From Bradyrhizobium huanghuaihaiense (GTDB lineage Bacteria > Pseudomonadota > Alphaproteobacteria > Rhizobiales > Xanthobacteraceae), in contig NZ_VLLA01000043.1 of the NCBI RefSeq assembly GCF_007830635.1, positions 1 to 42,537 on the forward strand: a DNA stretch of 42,537 bases, read 5' to 3'. The translations under genes were made by a program, and so were the position numbers. Positions 1-7,716 of this stretch are shown here, piece by piece (positions within the stretch are counted from its first letter, which is position 1; each line of letters begins with the position of its first letter). The notes beneath the pieces were generated by a model. That model was given only the letters and a program-made list of their open reading frames with translations, had not been told where the DNA came from and made no database searches.

Positions 1-1
1 C

Positions 2-244
2 CACCCCAACGTGCAATTTCATTTCACGCCGACAAGTGCGTCATGGCTCAATCAGGTCGAAGTATGGTTTTCCATCTTGCAGGGGCAGTCGCTCAGCGGC
101 ACCTCCTTCACGAGCCTCAAGCAGCTTCAGGAACACATCGATGCCTACGTCAACGCATACAACGACAGAGCCGAGCCCTTCGTCTGGACCAAGAAAAAGG
201 TCCGTCAACGCCGTTTCAAAGGCCGCCGTATCACTCAGCTCTGA
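2..244 (+). pseudogene. IS630-family transposase, C-terminal part (cut by window edge)
   Basis: The frame is open from base 2 and ends in TGA at 242-244. The protein reads HPNVQFHFTPTSASWLNQVE, then VWFSILQG, and ends in AYNDRAEPFVWTKKKVRQR. This is the typical end of an IS630-type DDE transposase: the conserved SWLNQVE stretch carries the last acidic catalytic residue, and the YN..A.PF.WT tail is family-typical. The rest lies upstream of the window, so it cannot be said whether the whole transposase is intact. It forms the left border of the accessory region. Confidence 0.85.
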
Positions 245-420
245 TTCCGGGTACTAGGCGCGGCAGCGACAGTCCTTTTTTTCTTGGTCAATCCACGCGC
301 TGCGGGCGTTGGCCTTAAAGAGCGCGGCGTGATCTCTCTGGTCATCATGGTGGTCGGCAGTAGCGTACCGTGCGCGATATTGTACGGCTTAGGCGCTTTG
401 GCTCGCCGTGTTTTTGCGGG
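245..420. other. Intergenic stretch after the IS630 transposase
   Basis: No supportable gene is seen here. The sequence probably includes the right end of the IS630 element, but its inverted repeat cannot be fixed without the other end. Confidence 0.4.
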
Positions 421-543
421 AGCGACTTGAAGAGCGAGTTCGGCCGCTACAACTTCGGCCTGCTCCTGCGATGGCTCGCAGAACTCTTACGTGCCATCAT
501 CCGGGCCTTCGCCGAAACTGTCCCGGCTCAAAAGATCGCTTAA
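421..543 (+). pseudogene. Remnant of an IS5-type transposase C-terminus
   Basis: Read from 421 the frame gives SDLKSEFGRYNFGLLLRWL, followed by AELLRAIIRAFAETVP and a TAA at 541-543. The pattern of G-YNF-LLLRWL followed by a hydrophobic helix resembles the extreme C-terminus of IS5-superfamily transposases. No upstream part of the gene is in frame, so this is a scrap of an older insertion. The match is short and was made from memory of the family. Confidence 0.5.
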
Positions 544-641
544 ATCATCGCTCGTCCGCGTTCTTCACGGAGGACTCTTTATTTATTTGTTTGCACTGCT
601 CCCTTGAGGATTGGGAATGAGCCTAAATTGGCCGCCTATGC

Positions 642-676
642 GTCAGGTTGTGGTCAGCCAAGCGGTATATCCTCCT
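642..676 (+). promoter_or_regulatory. tts box (TtsI-binding site) upstream of nopP
   Basis: The sequence starting GTCAGGTTGTGGTCAGCCAA fits the start of the rhizobial tts-box consensus (GTCAG-S-TT-N-TCG-HH-AGCT) with about two mismatches and continues into an A/T-containing second half. It lies about 65-100 bp upstream of the preferred nopP start and on the same strand. tts boxes are bound by the response regulator TtsI, which is switched on through NodD and plant flavonoids and drives type III secretion genes. Confidence 0.75.
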
Positions 677-739
677 CCGCGCGGAGCTTGCGCGGCACGA
701 GCTCCAGCGTGCAATTGTGCCGAGAGGAGAGCGAATCTG

Positions 740-1573
740 ATGTATGGTAGAATCATTGGATCGTCCAGCCAGCCTGGAAGCGCCAGCCATGTTGATGAAT
801 CTGGAGATGAGGGAGAGAGCCCCCGATTTGCGGACACAGTTGCGGGTATGGAGCCCGGTACGTCGTCGTCGGTGACAACGACGCCATACTCTCTGGCTTC
901 CAAGCCGCCGATCATAGAGATCTATCATCAACGCTCCTTCGAAAACGGACTGAGGAGATTTTTGGACGGCGACGACATCACGCACATCGCCGGTAACCCA
1001 CAAGAGTACTCGGATCACGTGTCCAAGAAGGCTTGGCGCACAAGAGCGGTTGCTGGAGCCTACCTCAACACTCCCGAATATTCAAACAAGCCAGGACGAT
1101 TCTACAGCTATCAGTTAGGTGACGAAACTGTCGGGCTTTTAAAAGCAGGTGGGCCGACCGAGCAGTTCACGTCCGTGGTTGAGCTTCGGGTTACTCATCC
1201 GTTGGTCGAGAACGCGGGCGATATTCTGCTGGAGCATCAACTGCGACAGGACGGCGACCATCCCTTGGTCTTGTCACGTCCTGGCATGGAGGGCATGGAA
1301 CCCCGCCTGACCAAAATGGGTTTTGTCCACATGGGTGATAATAATTGGGTGCTTGATCCTAACCAGCATCCCGAAGTGTGGACGAAGAACGAGAGCAACG
1401 AGTGGCAGCGAGTAGACAAACCTACTAAGTATCTTACTAAGGTCGAGGATAGTGACACCGCTTCTAGTGACACCGCTTCTGAAGCAAGTGACGAAAGTGC
1501 CGAAACGACCTCTTCAGGTGGTGATCCGTCATCCCTCTTGGCGCAGTACCTCGAACGAATGCGCATGGAGTAG
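740..1573 (+). CDS. nopP: Type III secreted effector, NopP family
   Basis: The preferred start is the ATG at 740, preceded by a GAGGAGA ribosome-binding site; it gives a 277-residue protein beginning MYGRIIGSSS, as recalled for rhizobial NopP. The frame stays open upstream, but that part reads like non-coding DNA and contains the tts box. NopP proteins go into legume cells through the type III secretion system, are phosphorylated by host kinases and can decide host compatibility. The N-terminus is Ser/Gly rich, as expected for a type III secretion signal. The core (about residues 55-235) is the conserved part. The C-terminus holds an acidic Ser/Thr-rich repeat (SDTASSDTASEAS) made by a 15-bp tandem duplication. 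No chaperone gene is adjacent. Identification is by motif memory plus the tts box. Confidence 0.8.
   Translation: MYGRIIGSSSQPGSASHVDESGDEGESPRFADTVAGMEPGTSSSVTTTPYSLASKPPIIEIYHQRSFENGLRRFLDGDDITHIAGNPQEYSDHVSKKAWRTRAVAGAYLNTPEYSNKPGRFYSYQLGDETVGLLKAGGPTEQFTSVVELRVTHPLVENAGDILLEHQLRQDGDHPLVLSRPGMEGMEPRLTKMGFVHMGDNNWVLDPNQHPEVWTKNESNEWQRVDKPTKYLTKVEDSDTASSDTASEASDESAETTSSGGDPSSLLAQYLERMRME
1451..1480 (+). repeat. 15-bp tandem duplication inside nopP
   Basis: AGTGACACCGCTTCT occurs twice in direct succession (1451-1465 and 1466-1480). The unit is a multiple of three, so the frame is kept and the protein gains a second SDTAS block. Confidence 0.9.
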
Positions 1574-1618
1574 AACAGCCGCAATAAAGAGAGACCTTGG
1601 CAGGAAATAGCGGCTGTT
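1574..1618 (+). terminator. Possible terminator hairpin after nopP
   Basis: AACAGCCGC at 1574-1582 pairs perfectly with GCGGCTGTT at 1610-1618, directly after the nopP stop codon. The loop is long (27 nt) and only a short T run follows, so termination is plausible rather than certain. Confidence 0.5.
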
Positions 1619-1663
1619 TCGTGAATGGACGCGGCGCCGCGAAGGTCCTAGCGCTAAACGAGG

Positions 1664-1690
1664 GGGGCGTACGTTAGCAGCGTGCGCCCC
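1664..1690 (-). terminator. Hairpin downstream of the leftward phage-like operon
   Basis: GGGGCGTACG (1664-1673) pairs with CGTGCGCCCC (1681-1690) with one G-T type mismatch and a 7-nt loop. Read on the minus strand it lies about 50 bp past the primase stop and is followed by CCTCGTTT, so it could end the long leftward operon. Confidence 0.5.
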
Positions 1691-1742
1691 ATTCGCCTGC
1701 CTATCCTATTCAGAAAGTAGAGTAAAAAGGCACTCCGCTCCA

Positions 1743-4250
1743 TCACAGTGCGAACCACCGATGCGAGGGGCGACCGCCGGTCTTGGTCGAGGCGAACCGC
1801 TGCTCGATCTGCTTGGACTCGAGAAGCTGTTGGGTGATGTCGTTCAGGCGGCGCAGGTCGAACTCGCCGTTGACCATCTTCTTCAGCGTCGAGCTAGTCA
1901 CGCCGTCCGATCCGGCTTCCTTGATCCAGCGGCGGACCTTCAGGTACTCGGCCTGCTTATCGTTGAGGGCCAGCCGGTCGCTGACCTCGACGATGCAGTG
2001 CCGGGTCGAAAGCTCCATCAGCTTCGCCGCCCAATCGACCAGATCGCGCGTTAGCACGGGCCGGATAGGATCGACGCCGATGGCGACGATATGGGCGATG
2101 CGCAGGGCGACTTCCATGGTGCGGGTCCACAAAGCAGCCAGGTCGGGCGAACACGCCTCCCCTCGCCGCTTGAACGCCAACCTCAGTTCCATCCACCGTT
2201 CCTTCGCGCCGACGCCCCAATCGGCCACGCGAGGCCGCAGGATCGGACGCGACGACGAGTCGCCCAGGTTGCCCGCCCCGTTGTGGGTGATGATCGCCCG
2301 GCAATCCTCGATCAGCTTGGTCGGCGGTTCGAGCGACGCCTTCGGCTCAACGCCGTCCGCCGGGTCGCCGGTGATCGTGAGGACGAGCCAGCGCGGCAGG
2401 AAACCGTCCGAGATGCCCTTGCCCGACATGGACGGCCAAAAGTCGTGAGGCGTGGACGTGCCATAGATCGAGAAGTTGGGGTTATAGATCGGCACGGCGC
2501 TTTCGGCCGCCGACGCGGTGCCCTTATAGAGCGAGTCCGCCGAAGTGAACATCTGCATGAGCATCTGACGAATGCTCGACTGATGCGTCCCGGCGCGCCG
2601 GTCCATGATCTTCGCGATGAAGGCCCCGAACTCGTCCATGAGCGACAACTGCGACGGGTTGTGCTCGATGGTCTTGCGGAGCGCCGAGTCGGACAGGAAG
2701 CCTTCCGGCCCGAGATAGCGATCGAGGCCCGCTTCCACGGCCAGCCGGGACAGTGCCTTGCGAGGATGGTCCTTGCCGTAGCCAGCGGGGGCCAGGGCGA
2801 CGATGTAGAGGTTGGTGCGGAGATTGGTCGGTCCCGCGTGATGCCGCCCAGCGAGCGTCCCCACGAAGCCCAGAGCAGGCCCCAGGGCGAGCGGACGCGA
2901 CGGGCTCGACGTTGACGCGGCGATCCAATCCATGATGCCCCCGACCAATCCCGGCGGATGGCACAGGGCCTCCAATTCCGCCATCGTGGGCGTCGTTTCG
3001 TTGTGGTCGGCATCCGTAGAAGGATCTTCAGCGGCCTCGCCAGCGGGCTCCGCAGGCACCGTAGCGGGCACGCCAGTGATCGTTGCGAGCGCCGCCAGTT
3101 CATAGGGCTGCGGGTTCGTCTTGACCCACGGGGTAATGCCCGCCGCCATCTGGCGCTCGACCCAAGAGCCCGGCTCCATGCTCGGCGCAGCTTCAAGGAT
3201 GGCCTTCTCGCGCGAAGCGATCCGGGCGGCGTCACGTTGAGCGGCTTCCGCCATCAGCGCGGCTTCCTTCCGGCGCGAGCGCAGGTCGATCTCGACGCCG
3301 AAGTTATAGCCAAGCTGCTCGCCCAGCCATTGCACGGCCGCGTCCCGCTGCGCCTCGCCAAGCTCCATCGCCTTCATGACGACGTTGATGGGCGTGAAGG
3401 TCTCCATGGTGCCGAAGTCCTGAATGCCGCTCGGATCGAACGACAGGTTCGGGTGGCGCTTCGCCATGGGGCGTCCCGAGCCGGACGAACGCCAAGGGGC
3501 GACCGCGCGGTACTTGGACCCGAGCCACCGGCCCTTCGGCAGCGCCAGCTTGCCGACCCACGAATGCAGGTTCGCGAGCGCGTCTTCGTTCAGCTTGCGG
3601 AAGAAGTCCGTCGAATGGCACTGGCTGACATCAGGGATATCGGTCGGCGGCTCATAGCGCCGGTCCGCCTGGGGATCATAGCCATACGGCTTCAGCGCCT
3701 CGCCGATGCGCTCGGCGATGTCGTCGGGCAACTCGGTCAGTTGGTCGAGGCGCACGTCGAGCAGCGTGTCATCGGTCCACCAATAGTAAGGCTCGCCGGT
3801 GTCAGGATGGATCGAGGGCGGCAACACGGTCTGCTTGCCTTCAGCGAGAAGATCGACAAGGCCGACGCGGTCAGGCGTGCGGAAGTTGCGCGAGCGAATG
3901 GCGTCGGTGTTGCCGCGATAGAAGAGCGAGATGCCCTTGCGGCCCTTCTTCTGCACGTTTGACTGCGGCAGCATCGCAAGCAGCGCGTCCATCGCGGGCT
4001 CGAAGTCGATGTCGATGCAGATCAGGCCAAGGCCGCAGGCCACGCCGACACCGGCGTTCGGCCACTTAGACCAATAATTGATCTGCAACTGGCTAGGCCG
4101 CGTGGTGCAGTAGTCGTTCCAACCCTTGGCTGCTTTCCAGCTATCGTCGGCATAGGTGCCGGGCAATTTGCTATTCGGCATAATCGGGATCGGGCTGTAG
4201 CCGTTCTCAAAGAGCCCCGGTCCGGCCTGGGTGAATGGCGAAGCGATCAT
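1743..4250 (-). CDS. Phage-type primase-polymerase / DUF3987-like ATPase
   Basis: The 835-residue protein starts with a bifunctional primase/polymerase domain (about residues 10-200). Visible motifs are ICIDID, with the paired metal-binding Asp 80 and 82, GISLFYRG, and LPPSIHPDTG near 143-152, which matches the third prim-pol motif. A coiled, Ala-rich linker follows. The C-terminal half has an ATPase domain with APAGYGKD (487-494), a P-loop in which Asp replaces the usual Ser/Thr after Lys, and LSLMDEFGAF as the likely Walker B region. Such two-domain proteins start and unwind replication in phages and mobile elements. It is the last gene of a leftward operon that begins near 10750. The function is inferred from domain order; the split between priming and helicase roles is not proven. 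Confidence 0.8.
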   Translation of the reverse strand: MIASPFTQAGPGLFENGYSPIPIMPNSKLPGTYADDSWKAAKGWNDYCTTRPSQLQINYWSKWPNAGVGVACGLGLICIDIDFEPAMDALLAMLPQSNVQKKGRKGISLFYRGNTDAIRSRNFRTPDRVGLVDLLAEGKQTVLPPSIHPDTGEPYYWWTDDTLLDVRLDQLTELPDDIAERIGEALKPYGYDPQADRRYEPPTDIPDVSQCHSTDFFRKLNEDALANLHSWVGKLALPKGRWLGSKYRAVAPWRSSGSGRPMAKRHPNLSFDPSGIQDFGTMETFTPINVVMKAMELGEAQRDAAVQWLGEQLGYNFGVEIDLRSRRKEAALMAEAAQRDAARIASREKAILEAAPSMEPGSWVERQMAAGITPWVKTNPQPYELAALATITGVPATVPAEPAGEAAEDPSTDADHNETTPTMAELEALCHPPGLVGGIMDWIAASTSSPSRPLALGPALGFVGTLAGRHHAGPTNLRTNLYIVALAPAGYGKDHPRKALSRLAVEAGLDRYLGPEGFLSDSALRKTIEHNPSQLSLMDEFGAFIAKIMDRRAGTHQSSIRQMLMQMFTSADSLYKGTASAAESAVPIYNPNFSIYGTSTPHDFWPSMSGKGISDGFLPRWLVLTITGDPADGVEPKASLEPPTKLIEDCRAIITHNGAGNLGDSSSRPILRPRVADWGVGAKERWMELRLAFKRRGEACSPDLAALWTRTMEVALRIAHIVAIGVDPIRPVLTRDLVDWAAKLMELSTRHCIVEVSDRLALNDKQAEYLKVRRWIKEAGSDGVTSSTLKKMVNGEFDLRRLNDITQQLLESKQIEQRFASTKTGGRPSHRWFAL

Positions 4251-4262
4251 CAGCGTGAATCC

Positions 4263-4613
4263 TTAGAACGGGGCAGTGCCAGCGGTGACACGCTTGCGCA
4301 TGTTCTCGCCGTATGAATTGAGGATGGTGGTCAGGAAGTTGCCCCACTCTTTCTCGCTCAGTTCGGACAGGTTGAACTTGCCCAGGCGTTCGAGGTAGGC
4401 ACCAGCGTCAGCGCCAGCGTCTTGAAGAGCAATAGTTTCGGTCGCAGTCAGAGTCTTTGGCGTCATGTGGAAGACGGCCTTTCCTAGTGAGATACATTCA
4501 AGCTCTTCGCAGAGCCAAAGGATCGGCCTGCCACCCTTCGGGGCGTAGCCAATGCCGGTTGCTTCGCGGCGGCAGACGCCGCAGCAAATGGGCTCGGGAT
4601 CAAACACGCGCAT
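4263..4613 (-). CDS. Small cysteine-containing phage protein (DUF6511-like)
   Basis: This 116-residue protein begins MRVFDPEPICCGVCRREATG and has further Cys at LCEELECIS, so a small zinc-binding N-terminal module is likely. A helical C-terminus follows (LERLGKFNLSELSEKEWGNF). It resembles DUF6511 proteins found beside replication genes in alphaproteobacterial prophages; that name is from memory. It overlaps the end of the gene before it (start 4613 against stop 4600), consistent with translational coupling in the operon. The biochemical role is unknown. Confidence 0.7.
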   Translation of the reverse strand: MRVFDPEPICCGVCRREATGIGYAPKGGRPILWLCEELECISLGKAVFHMTPKTLTATETIALQDAGADAGAYLERLGKFNLSELSEKEWGNFLTTILNSYGENMRKRVTAGTAPF

Positions 4614-4863
4614 TGTTGTCGTTGCTCGCTAGACGTTGGCGGATCACGCGCTTGATCTGCGACACGCAGTTGTCGGCAGACCGGCAGTCGCCGGCGCTCG
4701 ACGGGAAGAAGAACTTGACGCTCTTCCCCTCGCCTAGCTGCACCACAACATACGGATGCTTCCCCGCCATCGACGGCTCGAACGAGTAGCCGTGCTGCGT
4801 CAGGTAGGCGCTCAGTTTGATGAACGACTCGTTGCGCCGAAGCGCCCTATTGAAATTCCCCAT
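4600..4863 (-). CDS. Small conserved phage-operon protein of unknown function
   Basis: This 87-residue protein starts MGNFNRALRRNESFIKLSAY and has a core HPYVVVQLGEGKSVKFFFPSS followed by a helix (NCVSQIKRVIRQRL). The alternating beta-strand then helix layout recalls small RNA- or nucleic-acid-binding folds such as HicA or dsRBD, but no catalytic motif supports a toxin call. It lies 12 bp after the helicase gene and overlaps the next gene by 14 bp, so it is part of the same operon. Confidence 0.6.
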   Translation of the reverse strand: MGNFNRALRRNESFIKLSAYLTQHGYSFEPSMAGKHPYVVVQLGEGKSVKFFFPSSAGDCRSADNCVSQIKRVIRQRLASNDNNARV

Positions 4864-4875
4864 GTTCGTCCCCCT

Positions 4876-6822
4876 TCAAAACGGAATGTCGTCGTCGAGA
4901 TCGGTGTTGTCCCAAGGCGCTCGGGTCTGCGGCAGCGGCGGCGTGATCTGCGCATTCCACGGAGCCGTGGTGCGAATCTGCGCGACCGGCTTCTGATGCC
5001 CAGGCATCACGGCCCGATGGTTGTCGTTCGCCACGGGAGTCGATTGCCAAGGCTTCAGCTTCGCCGCCACGGCAGCGCGGTACGCCGCCGCCTCTTGCGG
5101 CTTCCCGTTCAGTTCGAAGTTGCGAGCGATCATGTCATCGCGGCTCGGAGGCGGTGCCGCGACGAACGACTGCGTCTGACCTTCCGGCGCGATCTCGCCC
5201 AGCTTGCGCGCGACGATCTCCCAATGCTTGCCGTTTGCCTTGATCATGATCTCGGCGGTCTCACGGCATTCCTTCGCGCGCTCGAACGTCTCTTGGATCG
5301 AGAACGGCGCGTTGTCCTTGCCAGTGTGTTGCTTCCACCACTTCTCGAACTTGACGCGAGCGAAGCCCTTGTGCTCGGGGCAAATCCATTCCTTGTGAGA
5401 AACGGTCCCGCACAAATACTCGACGCGGATGCTAGGCGTGCCCCCCGGCTTGTCATGGCGATAGAACGTGCGCCGCTTCACCGGCACCCAATCGGGTTTT
5501 GACGTTGACATGATGGGCGTCACGTCGGCGGTCTGCTTGATGTTCTTCTCGACATCGCGCTCGAACTTGTGACCGCAATCGGGGCACTCGCTAAGACCGG
5601 CGAAGATCAACGAATGGCACGTCGGACATTCCTTCACCGGGGCCTCGCCGCCGCCCTTCCCCGGCTTACGAATCGTGACGCGATCAATGGGGCCGTGACG
5701 CCGGACGTTGCCGCCGAAGTCGAGAACGAGGCAGTCTTCTTTGCCGTTGCGGATGGACTCTTCGTAAGTGTCGCCCAAGAGCCGCGTTCCGCGTCCGCAC
5801 ATCTGGACGTAAAGCTGCGTGCTATCCGTCGCGCGCAACAGCGCGATCAGGTCGAGCCGCTTAATGTTGGTGCCGGTCGTGAGCACACCGAAGTTCGTGA
5901 CAGACGTGAGTTTGCCAGACTTGAGATCGTCAAGAATCCGGTTGCGATCACCCTTCTCCATGCCCCCGTGGATCGTTTCACACGAATAGCCGCGTTCGCG
6001 GATCGCATCGCGAACATTGAAAGCGTGCTCAACGCCAGCACAAAACAGAAGCCATGACCTTCGCGGCCTCTCGTTGCTGGCCGCGTAGCCAATGATTTCA
6101 TCGACTGCCGCCTTCGTGATCTCGCCCTGATCGAACACCGCCTTGAGCGACTTGTCGGTGAACTCGCCGCCAGATCGGCGAAGCTTGCTCAAATCGACCA
6201 TCGTCTTCGCGGTGGCCGTGGCCTTCGAGACCAGCGGACAAAGGAAGCCCTTTTCGATTAGCTCGCGGATCGAGATTTCGTAAACGATGGCGTCGAACAT
6301 CGCGTCGTCGCCATCCGTGAGCATGCCGGAGTTGGTCCGATACGGCGTCGCGGTCAGGCCCAGGATCAACATCTTCGGGTTGATCAACTTCAGAGCGGCG
6401 ATGAACTTGCCGTACATGGTCTCCGCATCTGGCGGCAGCATGTGCGCTTCGTCGATAATCAGAAGGTCAACGTGGCCGATGCGGGCAGCGTGCCGCCACA
6501 TCGTTTGGATGCCGCCAAAGACTATCTGCGCGTGCGCTTCTCTGCGGCCGAGGCCAGCCGAGAAAATGCCAGCCGGGGCGAACGGCCAAAGCCCCATAAG
6601 TTCGGCGTAGTTCTGTTCGATCAATTCGGAGACGTGCGTAGCCATGACGATGCGCGTCTGCGGCTCGAACCCGATCATCTCTTCTGTGATGGTGCCGAGC
6701 ACCGGCGACTTGCCGCCGCCGGTGGGGATCACGATGAGCGGGTTTCCGTCCGGCTTTTCGGCCCAATAGTCATAGACAGCGTCGATTGAGTCGCGCTGGT
6801 AATAGCGAAGCTTGAAAGCCAT
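4876..6822 (-). CDS. DEAH-box superfamily 2 helicase with zinc-ribbon insert
   Basis: The start at 6822 (MAFKLRYYQRDSIDAVYDYW) is chosen because its ATG overlaps the stop of the methyltransferase gene (TGATG) and because the Q-motif-like RYYQRDSI begins there; the longer frame only adds unrelated residues. The 648-residue protein has PTGGGKS (33-39, motif I), DEAH (124-127, motif II) and GLTATP (155-160, motif III). The C-terminal RecA-like domain contains MCGRGTRLL, motif VI. A CPTC...CPDC zinc ribbon lies in the second half. Phage helicases of this type act in replication or recombination of the element. The C-terminal 150 residues are Pro-rich and likely flexible. Confidence 0.85.
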   Translation of the reverse strand: MAFKLRYYQRDSIDAVYDYWAEKPDGNPLIVIPTGGGKSPVLGTITEEMIGFEPQTRIVMATHVSELIEQNYAELMGLWPFAPAGIFSAGLGRREAHAQIVFGGIQTMWRHAARIGHVDLLIIDEAHMLPPDAETMYGKFIAALKLINPKMLILGLTATPYRTNSGMLTDGDDAMFDAIVYEISIRELIEKGFLCPLVSKATATAKTMVDLSKLRRSGGEFTDKSLKAVFDQGEITKAAVDEIIGYAASNERPRRSWLLFCAGVEHAFNVRDAIRERGYSCETIHGGMEKGDRNRILDDLKSGKLTSVTNFGVLTTGTNIKRLDLIALLRATDSTQLYVQMCGRGTRLLGDTYEESIRNGKEDCLVLDFGGNVRRHGPIDRVTIRKPGKGGGEAPVKECPTCHSLIFAGLSECPDCGHKFERDVEKNIKQTADVTPIMSTSKPDWVPVKRRTFYRHDKPGGTPSIRVEYLCGTVSHKEWICPEHKGFARVKFEKWWKQHTGKDNAPFSIQETFERAKECRETAEIMIKANGKHWEIVARKLGEIAPEGQTQSFVAAPPPSRDDMIARNFELNGKPQEAAAYRAAVAAKLKPWQSTPVANDNHRAVMPGHQKPVAQIRTTAPWNAQITPPLPQTRAPWDNTDLDDDIPF

Positions 6823-7457
6823 CAGAGAGCAGCCCCAAACAGTGAATTGTCGTTGGCTGCGCGAGCCGGATGGCCGGGCAGATGAAACAGGTTCGGGACA
6901 CCGCCGGTCTTGCCGACCTCGTTGCCCCATTGGCTCCAACCGGCGCGCGCGTGACGCGCGAACAGTTCGATGTACGGGCCATCGAGAAGGCGTTCGATGC
7001 GGTTGTAGGCTTCGAGCGGCTTTGCCGAGCGCTCACCGCGCGGTGCGAGGATCGTGCGATCATTCGGATCGAGATCGAGGATCAGGCGCTCAACGCCCTT
7101 GCCGTTGCGCTTCGGCTTGCCGCGCGTGCCGAACAGGCAAATCTCGGGGTTGGCGCGAGTCCAATAGCCCATGCCCATGTGAGGGCGCAGAGCACGACCG
7201 ACCTTCACGTAGTAGAAAAGGACGGTCTTGTATGTGAAGCCCCACTCGGCGAGCACCTTAATGCCTTCGTCGATCATCGTGTCGATGACCCAAAGGCCGC
7301 ACGCAGCGTCTTCCGGCACGATCTCTCGGACCGGCAGCGCCTTGATCTCGTCAAGCGGCATGCAGTCATAGTGCTCTTCAGGCGAGCGCTCTTTGCCTTC
7401 CTCGCTCCACGTCTCGAACATCCAAGCCGGGTCCGCGTAGACGAACGGAAAGTTCAT
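6822..7457 (-). CDS. MT-A70 family adenine methyltransferase
   Basis: This 211-residue protein has the MT-A70 active-site motif close to its N-terminus as DPAW (residues 9-12; the textbook form is DPPW), followed by helices and the LWVIDTMIDEG and NPEICLFGTRGKP stretches typical of small phage N6-adenine methyltransferases. The IELFARHARAGWSQWGNEVG segment near the C-terminus is the usual end of this family. In phages such enzymes methylate DNA, probably to evade host restriction; RNA substrates cannot be ruled out. It is translationally coupled to the helicase downstream and overlaps the small zinc protein upstream by 4 bp. Confidence 0.88.
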   Translation of the reverse strand: MNFPFVYADPAWMFETWSEEGKERSPEEHYDCMPLDEIKALPVREIVPEDAACGLWVIDTMIDEGIKVLAEWGFTYKTVLFYYVKVGRALRPHMGMGYWTRANPEICLFGTRGKPKRNGKGVERLILDLDPNDRTILAPRGERSAKPLEAYNRIERLLDGPYIELFARHARAGWSQWGNEVGKTGGVPNLFHLPGHPARAANDNSLFGAAL

Positions 7458-7711
7458 TGCAGAACCTCCGTCAGATCGGGCTCATGGTCGGTGTCGTCAT
7501 CGCGCGAGGATGCCGACAGGTCGAAGAAGCTGATCTTCCCCTTCTTGAGCGGCTGATGCGTCGCCTTGTGATGGCAGTCGCAGTACGACTTGTCGTCGGT
7601 CGCGGGCGCGCCGCAGACGAAGCCCTCCATGCCGGATTCCCCAGGCAGGAAGAACATGCACTGGCCGCGCTTCGTCTCGACGAAGCGGGTCTTGAACGGA
7701 TAGGCGGACAT
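7454..7711 (-). CDS. Small zinc-motif protein, resembles GcrA C-terminus
   Basis: The start at 7711 (MSAYPFKTRFVETKRGQCMF) gives an 85-residue protein; the longer frame adds Arg-rich shadow sequence. Its core, RGQCMFFLPGE followed by FVCGAP and YCDCHHK, has the Cys/His spacing seen in the C-terminal part of the alphaproteobacterial cell-cycle regulator GcrA (which reads CxW.....FCG....YC..H). It lacks the N-terminal DNA-binding helix of GcrA. It could be a phage protein that binds the same sigma-70 partner, but that is inference. Its stop overlaps the methyltransferase start (ATGA). Confidence 0.6.
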   Translation of the reverse strand: MSAYPFKTRFVETKRGQCMFFLPGESGMEGFVCGAPATDDKSYCDCHHKATHQPLKKGKISFFDLSASSRDDDTDHEPDLTEVLQ

Positions 7712-7716
7712 GCGCG

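Noticed and set aside
2091..3962. Long plus-strand frames opposite the primase gene
   Set aside because: They are high-GC shadow frames with Arg-rich composition and no family features; the minus-strand primase explains the region.
4600..4863. HicA-like toxin
   Set aside because: The fold impression is weak, the conserved His of HicA is not in its usual place, and no antitoxin gene is paired with it.
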